Below are positions 42,417 through 51,761 of a DNA stretch of 64,000 nucleotides, one piece after another (the stretch's first letter is position 1; the number at the start of each line of letters is the position of its first letter). The notes beneath the pieces were generated by a model that saw nothing but the letters and a program-made list of their open reading frames with translations, did no database searches and was not told the origin of the DNA. The translations under genes and the position numbers were made by a program. Source of the stretch: CBDBBY01 sp965205055 (lineage in GTDB: Bacteria > Pseudomonadota > Alphaproteobacteria > Rhodobacterales > Rhodobacteraceae); the NCBI GenBank assembly GCA_965205055.1, contig OZ242030.1, positions 4,650,001 to 4,714,000 of the forward strand, in the 5' to 3' direction.

Positions 42417-44948
42417 CTAGCGATCTTCTCCTGTTTCGATGCTCAGCCTGCTCCTAATATCTTCCACCGCATCTACAATCTCCCGCGGCAGCGGCGTTGC
42501 ATGCAAATTCTCTTCATGCTTCAATGCATACCACAACGGTTCAAGCTCATTCTTCAAACTACCATTCTCCATAATTTTTCCTACCTTTCTACTTTCACCC
42601 GCACACGCAGCTCGAACCAACATGTCGGCGACCTCAGGCCAACCGCCGCCTCCAAATCCCGGATCCAACTCCAAGCATCTCTCCAAATGCTTAAGCGCGT
42701 TTCCCCATGTCTCAAGCTTAGACGCGACAACAAACGCAACAAAGTGGCTCCCCGGATCATCCGGCCGAATGACCAGCGCCTTGTCGACGAACTCCCCGGC
42801 ACTCAAATACCACCTGTCACCAAGCTGACTTGCCGCCAACTCTGCACCAAGTCCCCAAGCGACATTCCGAAATGAAAACTCACGAGCCATCCACGAAAAA
42901 AAGCTTTTTGCACGATCCGGATGCCCATTTGAAATCATTCTCATTCCCGTCGACATCGCTCCAATGAAAACAAGCCCACGCAACGTTTTGCCAGCAGATT
43001 TTGACATTCTCGTGCATTGATCAATACGGCCTCTCAGTTCTTTGCCGTCTCGCAAGTCCTCAATCATTGGAACCACGCCTTCTTCAATGATTTCGTCAAG
43101 TATCCTCCCTTCGCCGAGATTTTCAATCATCGGAATTATGCCCAATATTACAGCCAATAACGTTGCCTTTGACTCCGGATCCTCCTGATCATTCAATTTT
43201 CTTATGCTTGCACATTGTAACGCATGGCGCAGCGCATCTGCAGCAAGTGCATCCTTTCCATTTACTGCCCCAATTACCGCAATAAACGCACTAAGGCATC
43301 CAAAAAGGAATCTATGGTGTATTGAACTTGTGTTCAAACATATTTCGGAAGTGTTGTGAAAAATAGTTTCAACCAGATCGCAATCCGTTCCGCCGTCGGT
43401 GAGAGAATCATGACTTCCTTTTTCGCCCGCGCCCACTTCCTCAAAGTCTTTGAGCGAATTCGATAATATTAACCCAAGCGCATGGCCATACGTTTGGAAC
43501 GCATCAATGAACTGGCATTGCAGTTGCAGAGACCCGCCAAATCTTGCCCAAACTCGTGGGTCGTCTGCATTCTGACTCAACTCGATAGTTCCCGAAGAAT
43601 ATCCTCCAAAATGCTGCAGCCTTTTAGCCATCAATACTCTATTCTCCGCAATGCTTCCCCAAATTAATACGTATACGCTCAGGGTACTTTGCAGCTCAAA
43701 GATTTGAGAAAAATCGCAATCCCTGACCGGAAACTCCCTTAGAGCACCAAAATATAGACTGCAGATCCTGGGAGAACTGTAATAGTTATATAAAAATGCT
43801 ACAAAACAGCGCAATCGCTCTCGTTCGGCTCGCGACATTCTAAACAAGTAGTATATGTTAAGTAGGCGATCTTGAAGTTCATACCGAGCGCGGTTCTCGC
43901 TATCCAGTTTCGCTTCGCTGACGTAATTGCGGTCGATCAAAATTCGTAATTGCGCGCTAGTTTGAGATGTCCCCAATCTTGCCTTTGCCCCTACTTCCCG
44001 CGCAAGCATCGGGCGCCACCCAATCGCAAGCTCGTTAAATATCTTGCGAGCTTGAATCGGCAGCTCCTCAATTTTTGCCTTGAAGTATGGAGTATGCTCG
44101 TCGATTAACTTTTCCAATAAATCTGTTCCGTCCGAACAGCCCTCAATCGACATTTGAATTGCCAACGAAATTGATCGTGTATTCCCCTTGGTCAAAACCC
44201 GAATGGCTTCGATTTCTCCGTACATGGCTGATGAATCGACATCGGATGCCCTGACACCAAGGCGCTCAGCCGTTGCGATAAGCAATTGCTTCGTCTGGCA
44301 ACTGTCCATTCGTCGAAGCCGGATCGTTTGGTAAAGTCCATAAAATGGCGCCCAATAATCTTTGTGCTCAACAAATACGGAATGCGCGGATCCCAAAAGA
44401 AGCAATCTTCGATATTTCATAAGCGCCGCACGGATTGCGTGAACGTCCCGCTTGGACTTAAACTGTTCAAATAGATTGTTTATGTTGTCGACAAAAAGTA
44501 CTAAGCGTTTCCCGGAATCGTCACAGTACTCATTCAAAGCATCAAGAGCATAAACTTCTAGCATTTGACTACTTGCTTCAGAATTGGCTATGTTTTTCGA
44601 ATATTCCAGCCAAGTGTCGTCGCCTACCGCGTACGACAAATGGTTCAACGCCAATAGCCAAAAGTCCGCCGCATCGCAAATTCCGTAACTTTCCTCCATG
44701 AACGGCACAGGTTGCCACTTCGAACGGAGGTTCGGGTTGTCTTCAATCTCGTACAAAGCGCGTAAGCCGAGAGTTGTCTTCCCCATTCCCTGCGAACCAA
44801 CAATCATTATATGTCTAGACGGTTCTTCGGGCCTATGTCCCGCTATATGATTAATTAATTCATCCAATGTATCTTTTCGAATTGTAAACGTATTTTTAAG
44901 ATCCTTTTTTGAAAGAAGTGCAGGATTATATAGCTGCTGCCTTCCCAC
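42417..44948 (-). CDS. large P-loop ATPase with helical/TPR-like C-terminus (gene B of an ATPase pair)
   Basis: An 843-residue protein. The GTG at 44948 is chosen because GGGAGGT lies seven bases upstream and it begins just after the stop of gene A; a longer frame from 45020 would overlap gene A by 68 bases. Walker A HIMIVGSQGMGKTTLGLRAL is near residues 47-66 and Walker B KRLVLFVDNINNLF near 147-160. A winged-helix-like region is around 300-370 and long helical repeats follow, with a TPR-like unit near the end (DKALVIRPDDP and HLERCLELDPGFG). The build resembles STAND or AP-type NTPases of defence or stress systems, but no named system comes to mind. GC is lower than in the flanks. Confidence 0.7.
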   Translation of the reverse strand: MGRQQLYNPALLSKKDLKNTFTIRKDTLDELINHIAGHRPEEPSRHIMIVGSQGMGKTTLGLRALYEIEDNPNLRSKWQPVPFMEESYGICDAADFWLLALNHLSYAVGDDTWLEYSKNIANSEASSQMLEVYALDALNEYCDDSGKRLVLFVDNINNLFEQFKSKRDVHAIRAALMKYRRLLLLGSAHSVFVEHKDYWAPFYGLYQTIRLRRMDSCQTKQLLIATAERLGVRASDVDSSAMYGEIEAIRVLTKGNTRSISLAIQMSIEGCSDGTDLLEKLIDEHTPYFKAKIEELPIQARKIFNELAIGWRPMLAREVGAKARLGTSQTSAQLRILIDRNYVSEAKLDSENRARYELQDRLLNIYYLFRMSRAERERLRCFVAFLYNYYSSPRICSLYFGALREFPVRDCDFSQIFELQSTLSVYVLIWGSIAENRVLMAKRLQHFGGYSSGTIELSQNADDPRVWARFGGSLQLQCQFIDAFQTYGHALGLILSNSLKDFEEVGAGEKGSHDSLTDGGTDCDLVETIFHNTSEICLNTSSIHHRFLFGCLSAFIAVIGAVNGKDALAADALRHALQCASIRKLNDQEDPESKATLLAVILGIIPMIENLGEGRILDEIIEEGVVPMIEDLRDGKELRGRIDQCTRMSKSAGKTLRGLVFIGAMSTGMRMISNGHPDRAKSFFSWMAREFSFRNVAWGLGAELAASQLGDRWYLSAGEFVDKALVIRPDDPGSHFVAFVVASKLETWGNALKHLERCLELDPGFGGGGWPEVADMLVRAACAGESRKVGKIMENGSLKNELEPLWYALKHEENLHATPLPREIVDAVEDIRSRLSIETGEDR

Positions 44949-45998
44949 TATTTTACCTCCCTCTGTAATGTTTCTTCCACGATTCTCGAACGAAACCGGA
45001 TCGAAATCTTGCTCGATCATTAATTTGGACCACGTCTCCCTCCTTTTTTAGTTCACCGATAATTTTGTTGACTTCAGTAAGTTCGTACCCGGTTTGATCG
45101 GCAAGTACCGGTTTTTCTATGCCTTCTTGTTTTTCAGAAAGTGCATCCAGTACCTTTTGTGCCAATATGGCCTCTTGCTTGTCAAAAATATACGACATTT
45201 TTTCCAAAAGTTGCGCTACCAGTGCATCTTTATTTTCTTCGACGAGTTGGTTCCGGAAGCACTGTTCAACCGCTTCTGCTGAAATTGCACTAGAGTTGTT
45301 GCCGCAAGTTTTTCGAAGTTCCAGGTAAAAGAGTTGAACATGGTATGGAACCGGGTCTTCCAGCATATTCAGCATTTGCTTTATGTATTTGTCGCCAATT
45401 GGGAAACCCTGAGAACTTCCAAGCCGTTGGAGGAATTGCGCGGCCGTCGTTATTGACCATGAATCTATCGGAAGGGAGATAAAGTCATTAATTTGCGTTG
45501 ATGTACTCAGCCGGTGCACGATCCCGTAAAGCCCTATCGACCCGCCGACGAGCGTGCTGACTTTCCTTTGCAACTGAGGACTCTGTCGTAACTGTCGGTA
45601 CCAAGATAGAAATAGTTCCGCTTCGTTTGCAACAGTTGTCATTCGAGCGATCGCTATTGGCAGTTCATCAATGATGATAAGCAGCTTAATGTCTTCATTT
45701 GCCATTTTCTCTATGCAATTTAGGACCCTTTTCGCATATCCAATCCAGCTGCGGTTCGCACGAGGCTTGCGTTCTACGCTGACGGAGCGTACATGAAAGT
45801 CAAAATCTCCGGTAAAATTTTGAAATGATTCAATTAGTTGAGTCCACTGAAAATACTTCTTGAACCTCGGTTGACGCAGCAACTCATCAACTATCTCCGT
45901 TATGCACCTATGCGCGTCCGTGCATGCTTCGACATCAACATACACGACAGTCCATCCTGGTTTCGGTTCTCGCTTCAGTTCCATCATCAGGCTTGTCT

Positions 45999-47751
45999 GG
46001 GTGCATCCCATTTTTTGGTTATGCGGCTGCGGCGCGGCAAGCCCTCCAATCGAGGAAGTCGGGCCAGCGCATGTTTTCGAAGCAACATTTGACGGCGAGC
46101 ACGGCGTTGGCGCCCGCTTTCGACCAGTGGCGCCCGGCTCCTTTGAGCCGGCTTCCGACGATGCGCTTGCAAGCGCTTTCCACGACGCCGGATCCGACCG
46201 GCAGGCCGCGCTTCCGGTAGAGGTCGTAGCGCATTCGGTCCCTGTTGGCCTCGTAGTAGCGGATGCAGGCCGCGACGGCTTCGGACCGGTCGCGATGCGG
46301 CTTCAGGGCGGCGATGGCCCGGTCGACCCGCCCGGCGTCCAGCTGCTTCCTGATCCAGTCCATCCACGCCTTCCGCTCGCCCTCGTCCGGCGTCACCGCC
46401 TGCACGGCGGCGGCCGCGTATTCGAGGGCGTGGTACAGGTCGAGGATGAAGGTCGTTTTCCGTCCGGGCAGGATCTCTTCGCAGACGGTCCGGATCCACG
46501 GCGCTCCGTCGGACAGCACCACCACCTCCTCGGCCGCGAACACGCCGTTCCGGTGCAAGAACTGCTCCAGGCGGACGGCGAACTCCGAGGCCCGCCCGGC
46601 CCCGTCCGCCGACCTCGCGCTGTCGATGCGGACGCTGACAGCTCCGCTCTTCCGGTCCGTCCGCGGCTCCCCGGTCTTCGGATCCAGGCTGTCGGCCTCG
46701 CGGCAGACGACGACCTTCGCCTCTCGGGTCTTCGCCGAGCCGTCCGCCTGCTTGCCGGCCACGCCCTCGACCTCGCGGGCGGCCATCGGAACTCCAGTGC
46801 CGTCGATCCCCAGCAGAACCCGCTTCGCCGGAGGCGACGCCTCGGCGTCCGCCCGCTCGAACGCCTGCATCTCTTCGCCGATCCTCAAGACATGGCGCTG
46901 GAGAGTCGACGCCGGAACCTCCACGCCGGCGAAGTTCTTCAGCTGGCGGCGCGCCTGCTCATAACTGTCGGAACTGGCGGCGTCCGCATAGAGGCTTTCC
47001 GCGCCGGGCGTGACGTTCTTGCCTTCCAGATCCAGCGCCGGGTCCAAAGGGAAACAGCTGTCGCCGCACCCGCGGCAGCGGAAACGGCGCCGTTCGACCC
47101 GGACCGGTCCGAAGCGCGTCCCGAACGTCTTCCCGACCCGGCCGTGACGGTCCATCCGCCGGCCGCAACGCGGGCAGGACGGGGGCGGAAGAGCGGCGTC
47201 GAACGCCTCGAGCAGCGCAGCGTAGCACTTCGCCCCGCCGCCCGGCAGATCGTCGCGGATCGACGTCTCGATGGCGTCCAGATCCGGAACGCCGCCGCCC
47301 CGCAGTTCCGCCCTCATCCGAGGAAGCGAACGGCCGAACGCCGCCGCGATCTCCGCATGCAGCGCCTCCATCTCCGAGGACGGCCCGCCGGACGCCGCCT
47401 CGAACTCGCGGCAACGCACCCGGCCGTCCTCGCGCCAGTACTGCGACGCAACGCCGTCGCGCTCGACACTCAATGGACCCAGCGCCGCCGCCTGCTCGTC
47501 CGTCAAACCCTGCAAAAACGCCGCCAATTCCGGATGGCGGAACTCCGCGTCCCGTATCTTCTCTGCCATGATGACCTCTGCTGCTCGCGCCCCGGAGGCG
47601 CGGCGCCCGCCGTGCGCGGGTCTTCGGAAACCGCCCCGGGACCGATCCATGCCGGACCCCGCAGCCCCCGATGGCAACCCCCGGAACGCAAAACCCGAGC
47701 GACACACGAAAGCGCGGAGCTACCCGGTTCCACAAAAAATGGGATGCACCC
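45999..47751. mobile_element. complete ISKra4-family insertion sequence, 1753 bp
   Basis: Terminal inverted repeats are GGGTGCATCCCATTTTTTG at 45999-46017 and CAAAAAATGGGATGCACCC at 47733-47751, perfect over 19 bases. The flanking sequence GGCTTGTCT is present at 45990-45998 and again at 47752-47760, a perfect 9-base target duplication. GGG ends and 9-base duplications fit the ISKra4 group. One intact transposase gene fills the element on the minus strand. Perfect ends and duplication indicate recent insertion. Confidence 0.92.
46019..47569 (-). CDS. ISKra4-family transposase
   Basis: A 516-residue transposase. The ATG at 47569 (MAEKIRDAEFRHPEL) follows CAGAGG at good spacing; a longer frame to 47707 would run into the terminal region. 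It has a zinc-ribbon pair (CPRCGRRMDRHGRVGK, then RRFRCRGCGDSCFP), an HTH-like segment (YEQARRQLKNFAGVEVPAST), and a DDE catalytic core with LLGIDGTGVPM, VVVLSDGAPWIRTV and a later Glu in the helical region. The end RGLPVGSGVVESACKRIVG is a family hallmark. The frame is uninterrupted, so it can probably also move the miniature copies and other units with the same ends. Confidence 0.9.
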   Translation of the reverse strand: MAEKIRDAEFRHPELAAFLQGLTDEQAAALGPLSVERDGVASQYWREDGRVRCREFEAASGGPSSEMEALHAEIAAAFGRSLPRMRAELRGGGVPDLDAIETSIRDDLPGGGAKCYAALLEAFDAALPPPSCPRCGRRMDRHGRVGKTFGTRFGPVRVERRRFRCRGCGDSCFPLDPALDLEGKNVTPGAESLYADAASSDSYEQARRQLKNFAGVEVPASTLQRHVLRIGEEMQAFERADAEASPPAKRVLLGIDGTGVPMAAREVEGVAGKQADGSAKTREAKVVVCREADSLDPKTGEPRTDRKSGAVSVRIDSARSADGAGRASEFAVRLEQFLHRNGVFAAEEVVVLSDGAPWIRTVCEEILPGRKTTFILDLYHALEYAAAAVQAVTPDEGERKAWMDWIRKQLDAGRVDRAIAALKPHRDRSEAVAACIRYYEANRDRMRYDLYRKRGLPVGSGVVESACKRIVGSRLKGAGRHWSKAGANAVLAVKCCFENMRWPDFLDWRACRAAAA

Positions 47752-47946
47752 GGCTTGTCTTCCCAACTCGCCTCGGAGCTGTCATAAGCACATGAGCACC
47801 ACTCTCTAGTCTATCCCAAATGTGATTCAGTTCGTTCTCCCGCCCGAAAAGATTGTCACCTGTCACGGGCGGTCCAACCACGCATTCCATGGACAACTCC
47901 TGCTTTGCCGTTGGGCAGTCGGGCGGAATATATGGCACAATGAAAA

Positions 47947-47985
47947 ATTTGGCAATAGAAAATTTGGCAAAAAATTATTTGGCAA
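47947..47985. promoter_or_regulatory. three direct repeats ATTTGGCAA with 15-base period upstream of gene A
   Basis: ATTTGGCAA occurs at 47947-47955, 47962-47970 and 47977-47985, each 15 bases after the last. They lie 57-95 bases upstream of the gene A start on the minus strand (there reading TTGCCAAAT), in an AT-rich block. Such iterated sites usually bind a regulator cooperatively. The regulator could be the winged-helix ATPase itself, which is inference. Confidence 0.6.
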
Positions 47986-48527
47986 AAATTTCTTTGTGAA
48001 ATCATTGCGCATGGCTCTTTACAGATTCACCGCGCCACAGCCTGTGCCCCGCCTCTCAATGTGCGAGGAGGCGGGCGAACCCGCAACCTTCGGGGCTTGT
48101 CAATAAGCATTCAATAATGATCCCCATTGGGCATCCAAAAGTGATCCCTTTGCGAGGTGTTCTTTTGGGTGGTCACGAGTCGGAAGGATCGTCAATTTTC
48201 CGCGGTCAACTCGTGGTCCATTCCGTAGTTCCTGAAGTCCCGGTAGAGCTGGATCATCGGTGCGAAGGTCGTTCAGGCAGACCAGAGCTTCGGGTGCGTC
48301 CCATTTTTTTTCTGCTTGCAAACATGCCCCTTCTGAATCCTACGCCCTTCGCAATGCAGGGCTCTAAGACCTTTGAGGACTGCATTCCGACTGAACCATA
48401 CTGGATACATCCTGTATCTCGGCTGTGCCTTGCCCGGCGGGTTCCTGCGTCATTAAGACGGAATAGCTATGGCGGAATTCGGGAGCATGCATTAGACAGC
48501 GGACGGATTCAAACGGCTGAGATCGGC
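47986..48527. other. intergenic stretch with IS21-like and ISKra4-like end sequences
   Basis: Around 48117-48152 the pattern ATGATCCCCATTGGGCATCC and AAAAGTGATCCC resembles the repeated boxes of IS21-family ends. At 48292-48302 GGGTGCGTCCC followed by T8 is a solo ISKra4-type end. A minus-strand frame (48100-48321) reads KEHLAKGSLLDAQWGSLLNA and may be a short relic. No complete gene is seen. Confidence 0.45.
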
Positions 48528-48851
48528 ATGGCGACAATTACATACATTGAATTCAACGGAACGGAGCACGTGGTCGACGTTCCCAGCGGGTTGACCGTGA
48601 TGGAAGGTGCCCGCGACAACGACATTCCCGGAATCGAGGCTGATTGCGGCGGCTCCTGCGCATGCTCGACATGCCACGTCTATGTTGACGATGCTTGGGT
48701 CGATCGATTGCCGGAAATCGAAGCGATGGAAGAAGACATGCTTGATTTCGCTTGGGAGCCCGATCCGGTGAAATCCCGCCTGACTTGCCAGTTGAGAGTC
48801 TCGGATGATCTGGACGGGCTCGTCGTGCGAATGCCTGAGCGCCAAATCTGA
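48528..48851 (+). CDS. adrenodoxin-type 2Fe-2S ferredoxin
   Basis: A 107-residue ferredoxin with the cluster cysteines in ADCGGSCACSTCHVYVDD and the fourth in SRLTCQLRVSDDLDG. The start MATITYIEFNGTEHVVDVPS is typical. This type passes electrons to cytochromes P450 or serves iron-sulfur assembly and biotin/lipoate steps. Length fits the family exactly. It lies 32 bases upstream of xseA in the same direction; no P450 gene is close. Confidence 0.94.
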   Translation: MATITYIEFNGTEHVVDVPSGLTVMEGARDNDIPGIEADCGGSCACSTCHVYVDDAWVDRLPEIEAMEEDMLDFAWEPDPVKSRLTCQLRVSDDLDGLVVRMPERQI

Positions 48852-48883
48852 TCGCGGCCCGAAGAAGTCAGGAAGCGCCGCGC

Positions 48884-50470
48884 ATGTCCCAATCGAATTC
48901 GAGCGGATACGGACGGTCGCTGTTCAGCGAGCCGCGAAGCGCACCCGATGCGAGGATGCAGCCACGAGATGTCGGCGGACCGCCGACAAGAGACAACATT
49001 CCGGAGTTTTCGGTGGAAGAGCTGTCGGGCGCGATAAAGCAGGCTCTTGAAAGGGGCTTCAATCGGATTCGCGTGCGCGGCGAGGTTTCCAGCGTGTCAC
49101 GGCCGGGGTCCGGCCACATCTACCTCAGCTTCAAGCAGGGCAGACATGTGTTGCGCGCCGTCATATGGCGAAGCGCCGCCGTCAGAATAGCCACGAAACC
49201 GCAAGAGGGAATCGAGTACGTCGCCACCGGCAGAATCACTTCTTTTTCCGGAACCTCGGTGTACCAGATGGTGATCGAGCGTCTGGTGCGTTCCGGCGAA
49301 GGCGAATGGCTGGCGATGCTTGAAGAGCGGAAGGCGAAGCTGCGGGCGGAAGGGCTGTTCGACGACGCCGGCAAGCAGAAGCTTCCTTTGATTCCAAGAG
49401 TTGTCGGGGTGGTTTCGTCGCCGAGAGGCGCAGCAATTCAGGACATCCTGCATAGGCTGAGGGACAGGTTCCCGTGCCATGTTTTGCTCTGGCCGGTGGC
49501 TGTTCAGGGCGAGAACTGCGCGATCGAAGTTTCCGCCGCGATCGACGGGTTCAACAAGATCGGTCCGGCAAGTTCCGTCCCGCGTCCCGATGTGCTGATC
49601 GTCGCCCGAGGCGGCGGTTCCGTTGAGGAACTGTTCGGCTTCAGCGAAGAAATAGTTGTTCGAGCCGCGCATCGCAGCAAGATTCCATTGATCTCCGCAG
49701 TCGGTCACGAAACAGACACCTCGCTGATTGATCTTACCGCCGATGTTCGGGCGCCCACGCCTACCGCCGCGGCGGAGCTGGCCGTGCCGGTGCGCTCGGA
49801 ATTGTCTGCGAAAGCGGCATCGCTTGATTCCAGAATCATCCGCGGCATCAATCGAAGCCTCGCCTCGCGACAACAGCAGCATCGGAACTTGAGCCGAGCG
49901 CTTCCGACCGCTGCGTCATTGATCGCGCTTCCGCAGCAAAGAATGGATCAGGTTGCCGCAAGCCTCCAGTTCAGCCTGAAATCGGATGTGCAGAGCAAGA
50001 GAATTCGGCTTGCCAAAATCGACGCCAAACTCAGACCTCCGGCTTCACTTCGCACTGCGATGCGGCGTCTGGACCGGGCCGGAGATAGCATGGAACGCGC
50101 AATGGCCGGCCAGCTGGACCGAATGACGCATAGGCTTGAAGCGGCTGGCAAACGCGCAAGACCCGGTTTGATCGCCGCCAACGTCTCCAGAAGAAAAACC
50201 GACCTGTCAAATGCTGCCAGAAGCGCGGAAATCGCAATCCGCGCACGTCTGCGAACTTTGAACGACAAGCTGAGTGCGTCGGGCAGACTTGTCGAGTCGC
50301 TCGGCTATCCTCAAACCTTGAAACGCGGGTTCGCTGTCATTCGGTCAGGGGAGCACGTGGTGGTTCGCCAAGCCGACGCATGCCGAGCGGAAAATCTGGA
50401 AATCGAATTCCAGGATGGGCGGGTGCCGGTGGCTCTCAGGAACTCAGCGAGTCCGCCCGATGCGCAATAA
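48884..50470 (+). CDS. xseA: exodeoxyribonuclease VII large subunit
   Basis: A 528-residue nuclease subunit. The N-terminal OB domain (VEELSGAIKQALERGFNRIR, VRGEVSSVSRPGSGHIYLSF) is followed by the catalytic domain with VVGVVSSPRGAAIQDIL, LIVARGGGSVEELFGFSEE and ISAVGHETDTSLIDLTADVR, then a long coiled region and the end LGYPQTLKRGFAVIR. With XseB it degrades single-stranded DNA in repair. An N-terminal tail of about 35 residues precedes the OB fold. xseB is not in the window. Confidence 0.96.
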   Translation: MSQSNSSGYGRSLFSEPRSAPDARMQPRDVGGPPTRDNIPEFSVEELSGAIKQALERGFNRIRVRGEVSSVSRPGSGHIYLSFKQGRHVLRAVIWRSAAVRIATKPQEGIEYVATGRITSFSGTSVYQMVIERLVRSGEGEWLAMLEERKAKLRAEGLFDDAGKQKLPLIPRVVGVVSSPRGAAIQDILHRLRDRFPCHVLLWPVAVQGENCAIEVSAAIDGFNKIGPASSVPRPDVLIVARGGGSVEELFGFSEEIVVRAAHRSKIPLISAVGHETDTSLIDLTADVRAPTPTAAAELAVPVRSELSAKAASLDSRIIRGINRSLASRQQQHRNLSRALPTAASLIALPQQRMDQVAASLQFSLKSDVQSKRIRLAKIDAKLRPPASLRTAMRRLDRAGDSMERAMAGQLDRMTHRLEAAGKRARPGLIAANVSRRKTDLSNAARSAEIAIRARLRTLNDKLSASGRLVESLGYPQTLKRGFAVIRSGEHVVVRQADACRAENLEIEFQDGRVPVALRNSASPPDAQ

Positions 50471-50566
50471 TGCTTTGTTCACGCCGACAGCTCCGTCGCC
50501 GATCATCGGCCCTGCCGACGAATTGTTCGGCTTGAGCATCCCAATGACAGCCGCGCGCGGGCGCTG

Positions 50567-51601
50567 ATGGCATTTTTCAAGAATCTCAAGGAACGACTCC
50601 TCCGCTCGTCGGCGCAGCTGGACGAAGGGCTGGACGAAATCGTCAGCGCCGGAAACGGCGAGACAGGCGACACAGCCGAGTCCGGTTCCGAAACCGCGGA
50701 AACGGAAACTGAACGGCCCGGCTTGCTGAAAAAGCTGCTCGGCGGGCAGCAGGGCTTCTCTCGGGAACCTCGGCGCAAGCTGGACGACGAAATGCTTGAA
50801 AGCTTGGAGGATCTGCTGATCTCGTCCGACATGGGCGTCGATACGGCGTCCCGAGTTTGTGCATATCTTTCCGAAGGCCGCTTCGGAAAGATGGTTGCGA
50901 CGAGCGAAATCAAGAAATTGATTTCGGAGGAAGTGGCGAACCTGCTGGAGCCGGTCGCGAAGCCGATCCCTTTGTATGCCAAAAAGCCCCAGGTCATTCT
51001 GATCGTCGGGGTGAACGGTTCCGGCAAGACCACGACCATCGGAAAGCTGGCCAGCCAGTTCCAAGCATCGGGAAAGAAAACCGTCATCGCGGCGGGAGAC
51101 ACGTTCAGGGCGGCCGCCGTGGACCAGCTCCGCATTTGGGGCGATCGCGCGAACGTGCCGGTTCTGACGGCGGCCCAAGGCACGGATCCGGCGGCTTTGG
51201 CCTACACGGCCTTGGAAACGGCGCAAAGCGACAATGCCGATCTGCTCTTGATCGACACGGCCGGCCGGCTCCAAAATCGAAAGGATCTGATGGAGGAGCT
51301 CGCCAAGATCATCCGGGTCATTCGGAAGCGCGACGAGACCGCGCCGCACAACACCTTGCTGGTGCTGGATGCGACCACCGGCCAGAACGCGATTTCGCAA
51401 GTGGAGATATTCAGGAAAATTGCAGATGTTTCCGGTCTGGTCATGACCAAGCTCGACGGAACCGCGAAAGGCGGAATACTGGTTGCTTTGGCTGACAAGT
51501 TCCGGCTTCCGATTCATGCGATCGGCGTAGGCGAAGGAATTGATGATCTTTCGCCTTTCGATCCGGATGATTTTGCGAAAGCATTGACAGGCTCGGATTG
51601 A
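50567..51601 (+). CDS. ftsY: signal recognition particle receptor FtsY
   Basis: A 344-residue SRP receptor GTPase that docks ribosome-SRP complexes at the membrane. A short acidic A region (residues 1-60) is followed by the N domain and the G domain with VGVNGSGKTTTIGKLA, AAGDTFRAAAVDQL, LIDTAGRLQNRKDLMEEL and MTKLDGTAKGG. Length is normal for alphaproteobacteria. It is followed by yciB with 160 bases between. Confidence 0.96.
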   Translation: MAFFKNLKERLLRSSAQLDEGLDEIVSAGNGETGDTAESGSETAETETERPGLLKKLLGGQQGFSREPRRKLDDEMLESLEDLLISSDMGVDTASRVCAYLSEGRFGKMVATSEIKKLISEEVANLLEPVAKPIPLYAKKPQVILIVGVNGSGKTTTIGKLASQFQASGKKTVIAAGDTFRAAAVDQLRIWGDRANVPVLTAAQGTDPAALAYTALETAQSDNADLLLIDTAGRLQNRKDLMEELAKIIRVIRKRDETAPHNTLLVLDATTGQNAISQVEIFRKIADVSGLVMTKLDGTAKGGILVALADKFRLPIHAIGVGEGIDDLSPFDPDDFAKALTGSD

Positions 51602-51761
51602 ATGATGAGGGGGCGCCTTGCGCAAGACGGAGCGAACTTCGGTCCTTGGCCGGTTTTCAGGCGCTTGCCCGGGCAGACGAGGCGCGCATGCGCGCCGTGC
51701 GCGGGAGTCGCGGAAGCCATTTGGACGAACGGATCAACGGCAACGCAGTAAGCGAGGATAC

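Larger units (their letters stand above)
44953..47890 (-). pseudogene. P-loop ATPase (gene A of the pair) interrupted by ISKra4-family element
   Basis: The ATG at 47890 has GGAG at six bases. It encodes MECVVGPPVTGDNLFGRENE and on to APRRVGKTS, where the IS enters inside Walker A. The other part runs from 45989 to the stop at 44953. Removing 45990-47751 (the IS plus one 9-bp repeat) restores an exact 391-codon frame reading APRRVGKTSLMMELK. Walker B IKLLIIIDELP lies near residue 149 and a C-terminal winged-helix-like part holds DQTGYELTEVNKIIGELKKE. This is an archaeal-type/ORC-like AAA ATPase layout. A start in the distal part (frame from 46011) would lack Walker A. The gene is inactivated unless the IS leaves precisely. 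Confidence 0.85.

Noticed and set aside
45902..47809. 635-residue plus-strand ORF opposite the transposase
   Set aside because: Antisense shadow caused by the high GC of the IS; Arg/Pro-rich without domains.
47947..47985. Short CRISPR-like array
   Set aside because: Repeats are only 9 bases with 6-base gaps; no spacers or cas genes are present.
48117..48152. Complete IS21-family element
   Set aside because: Only end-like boxes are visible; no istA or istB gene is present, so at most a remnant end.
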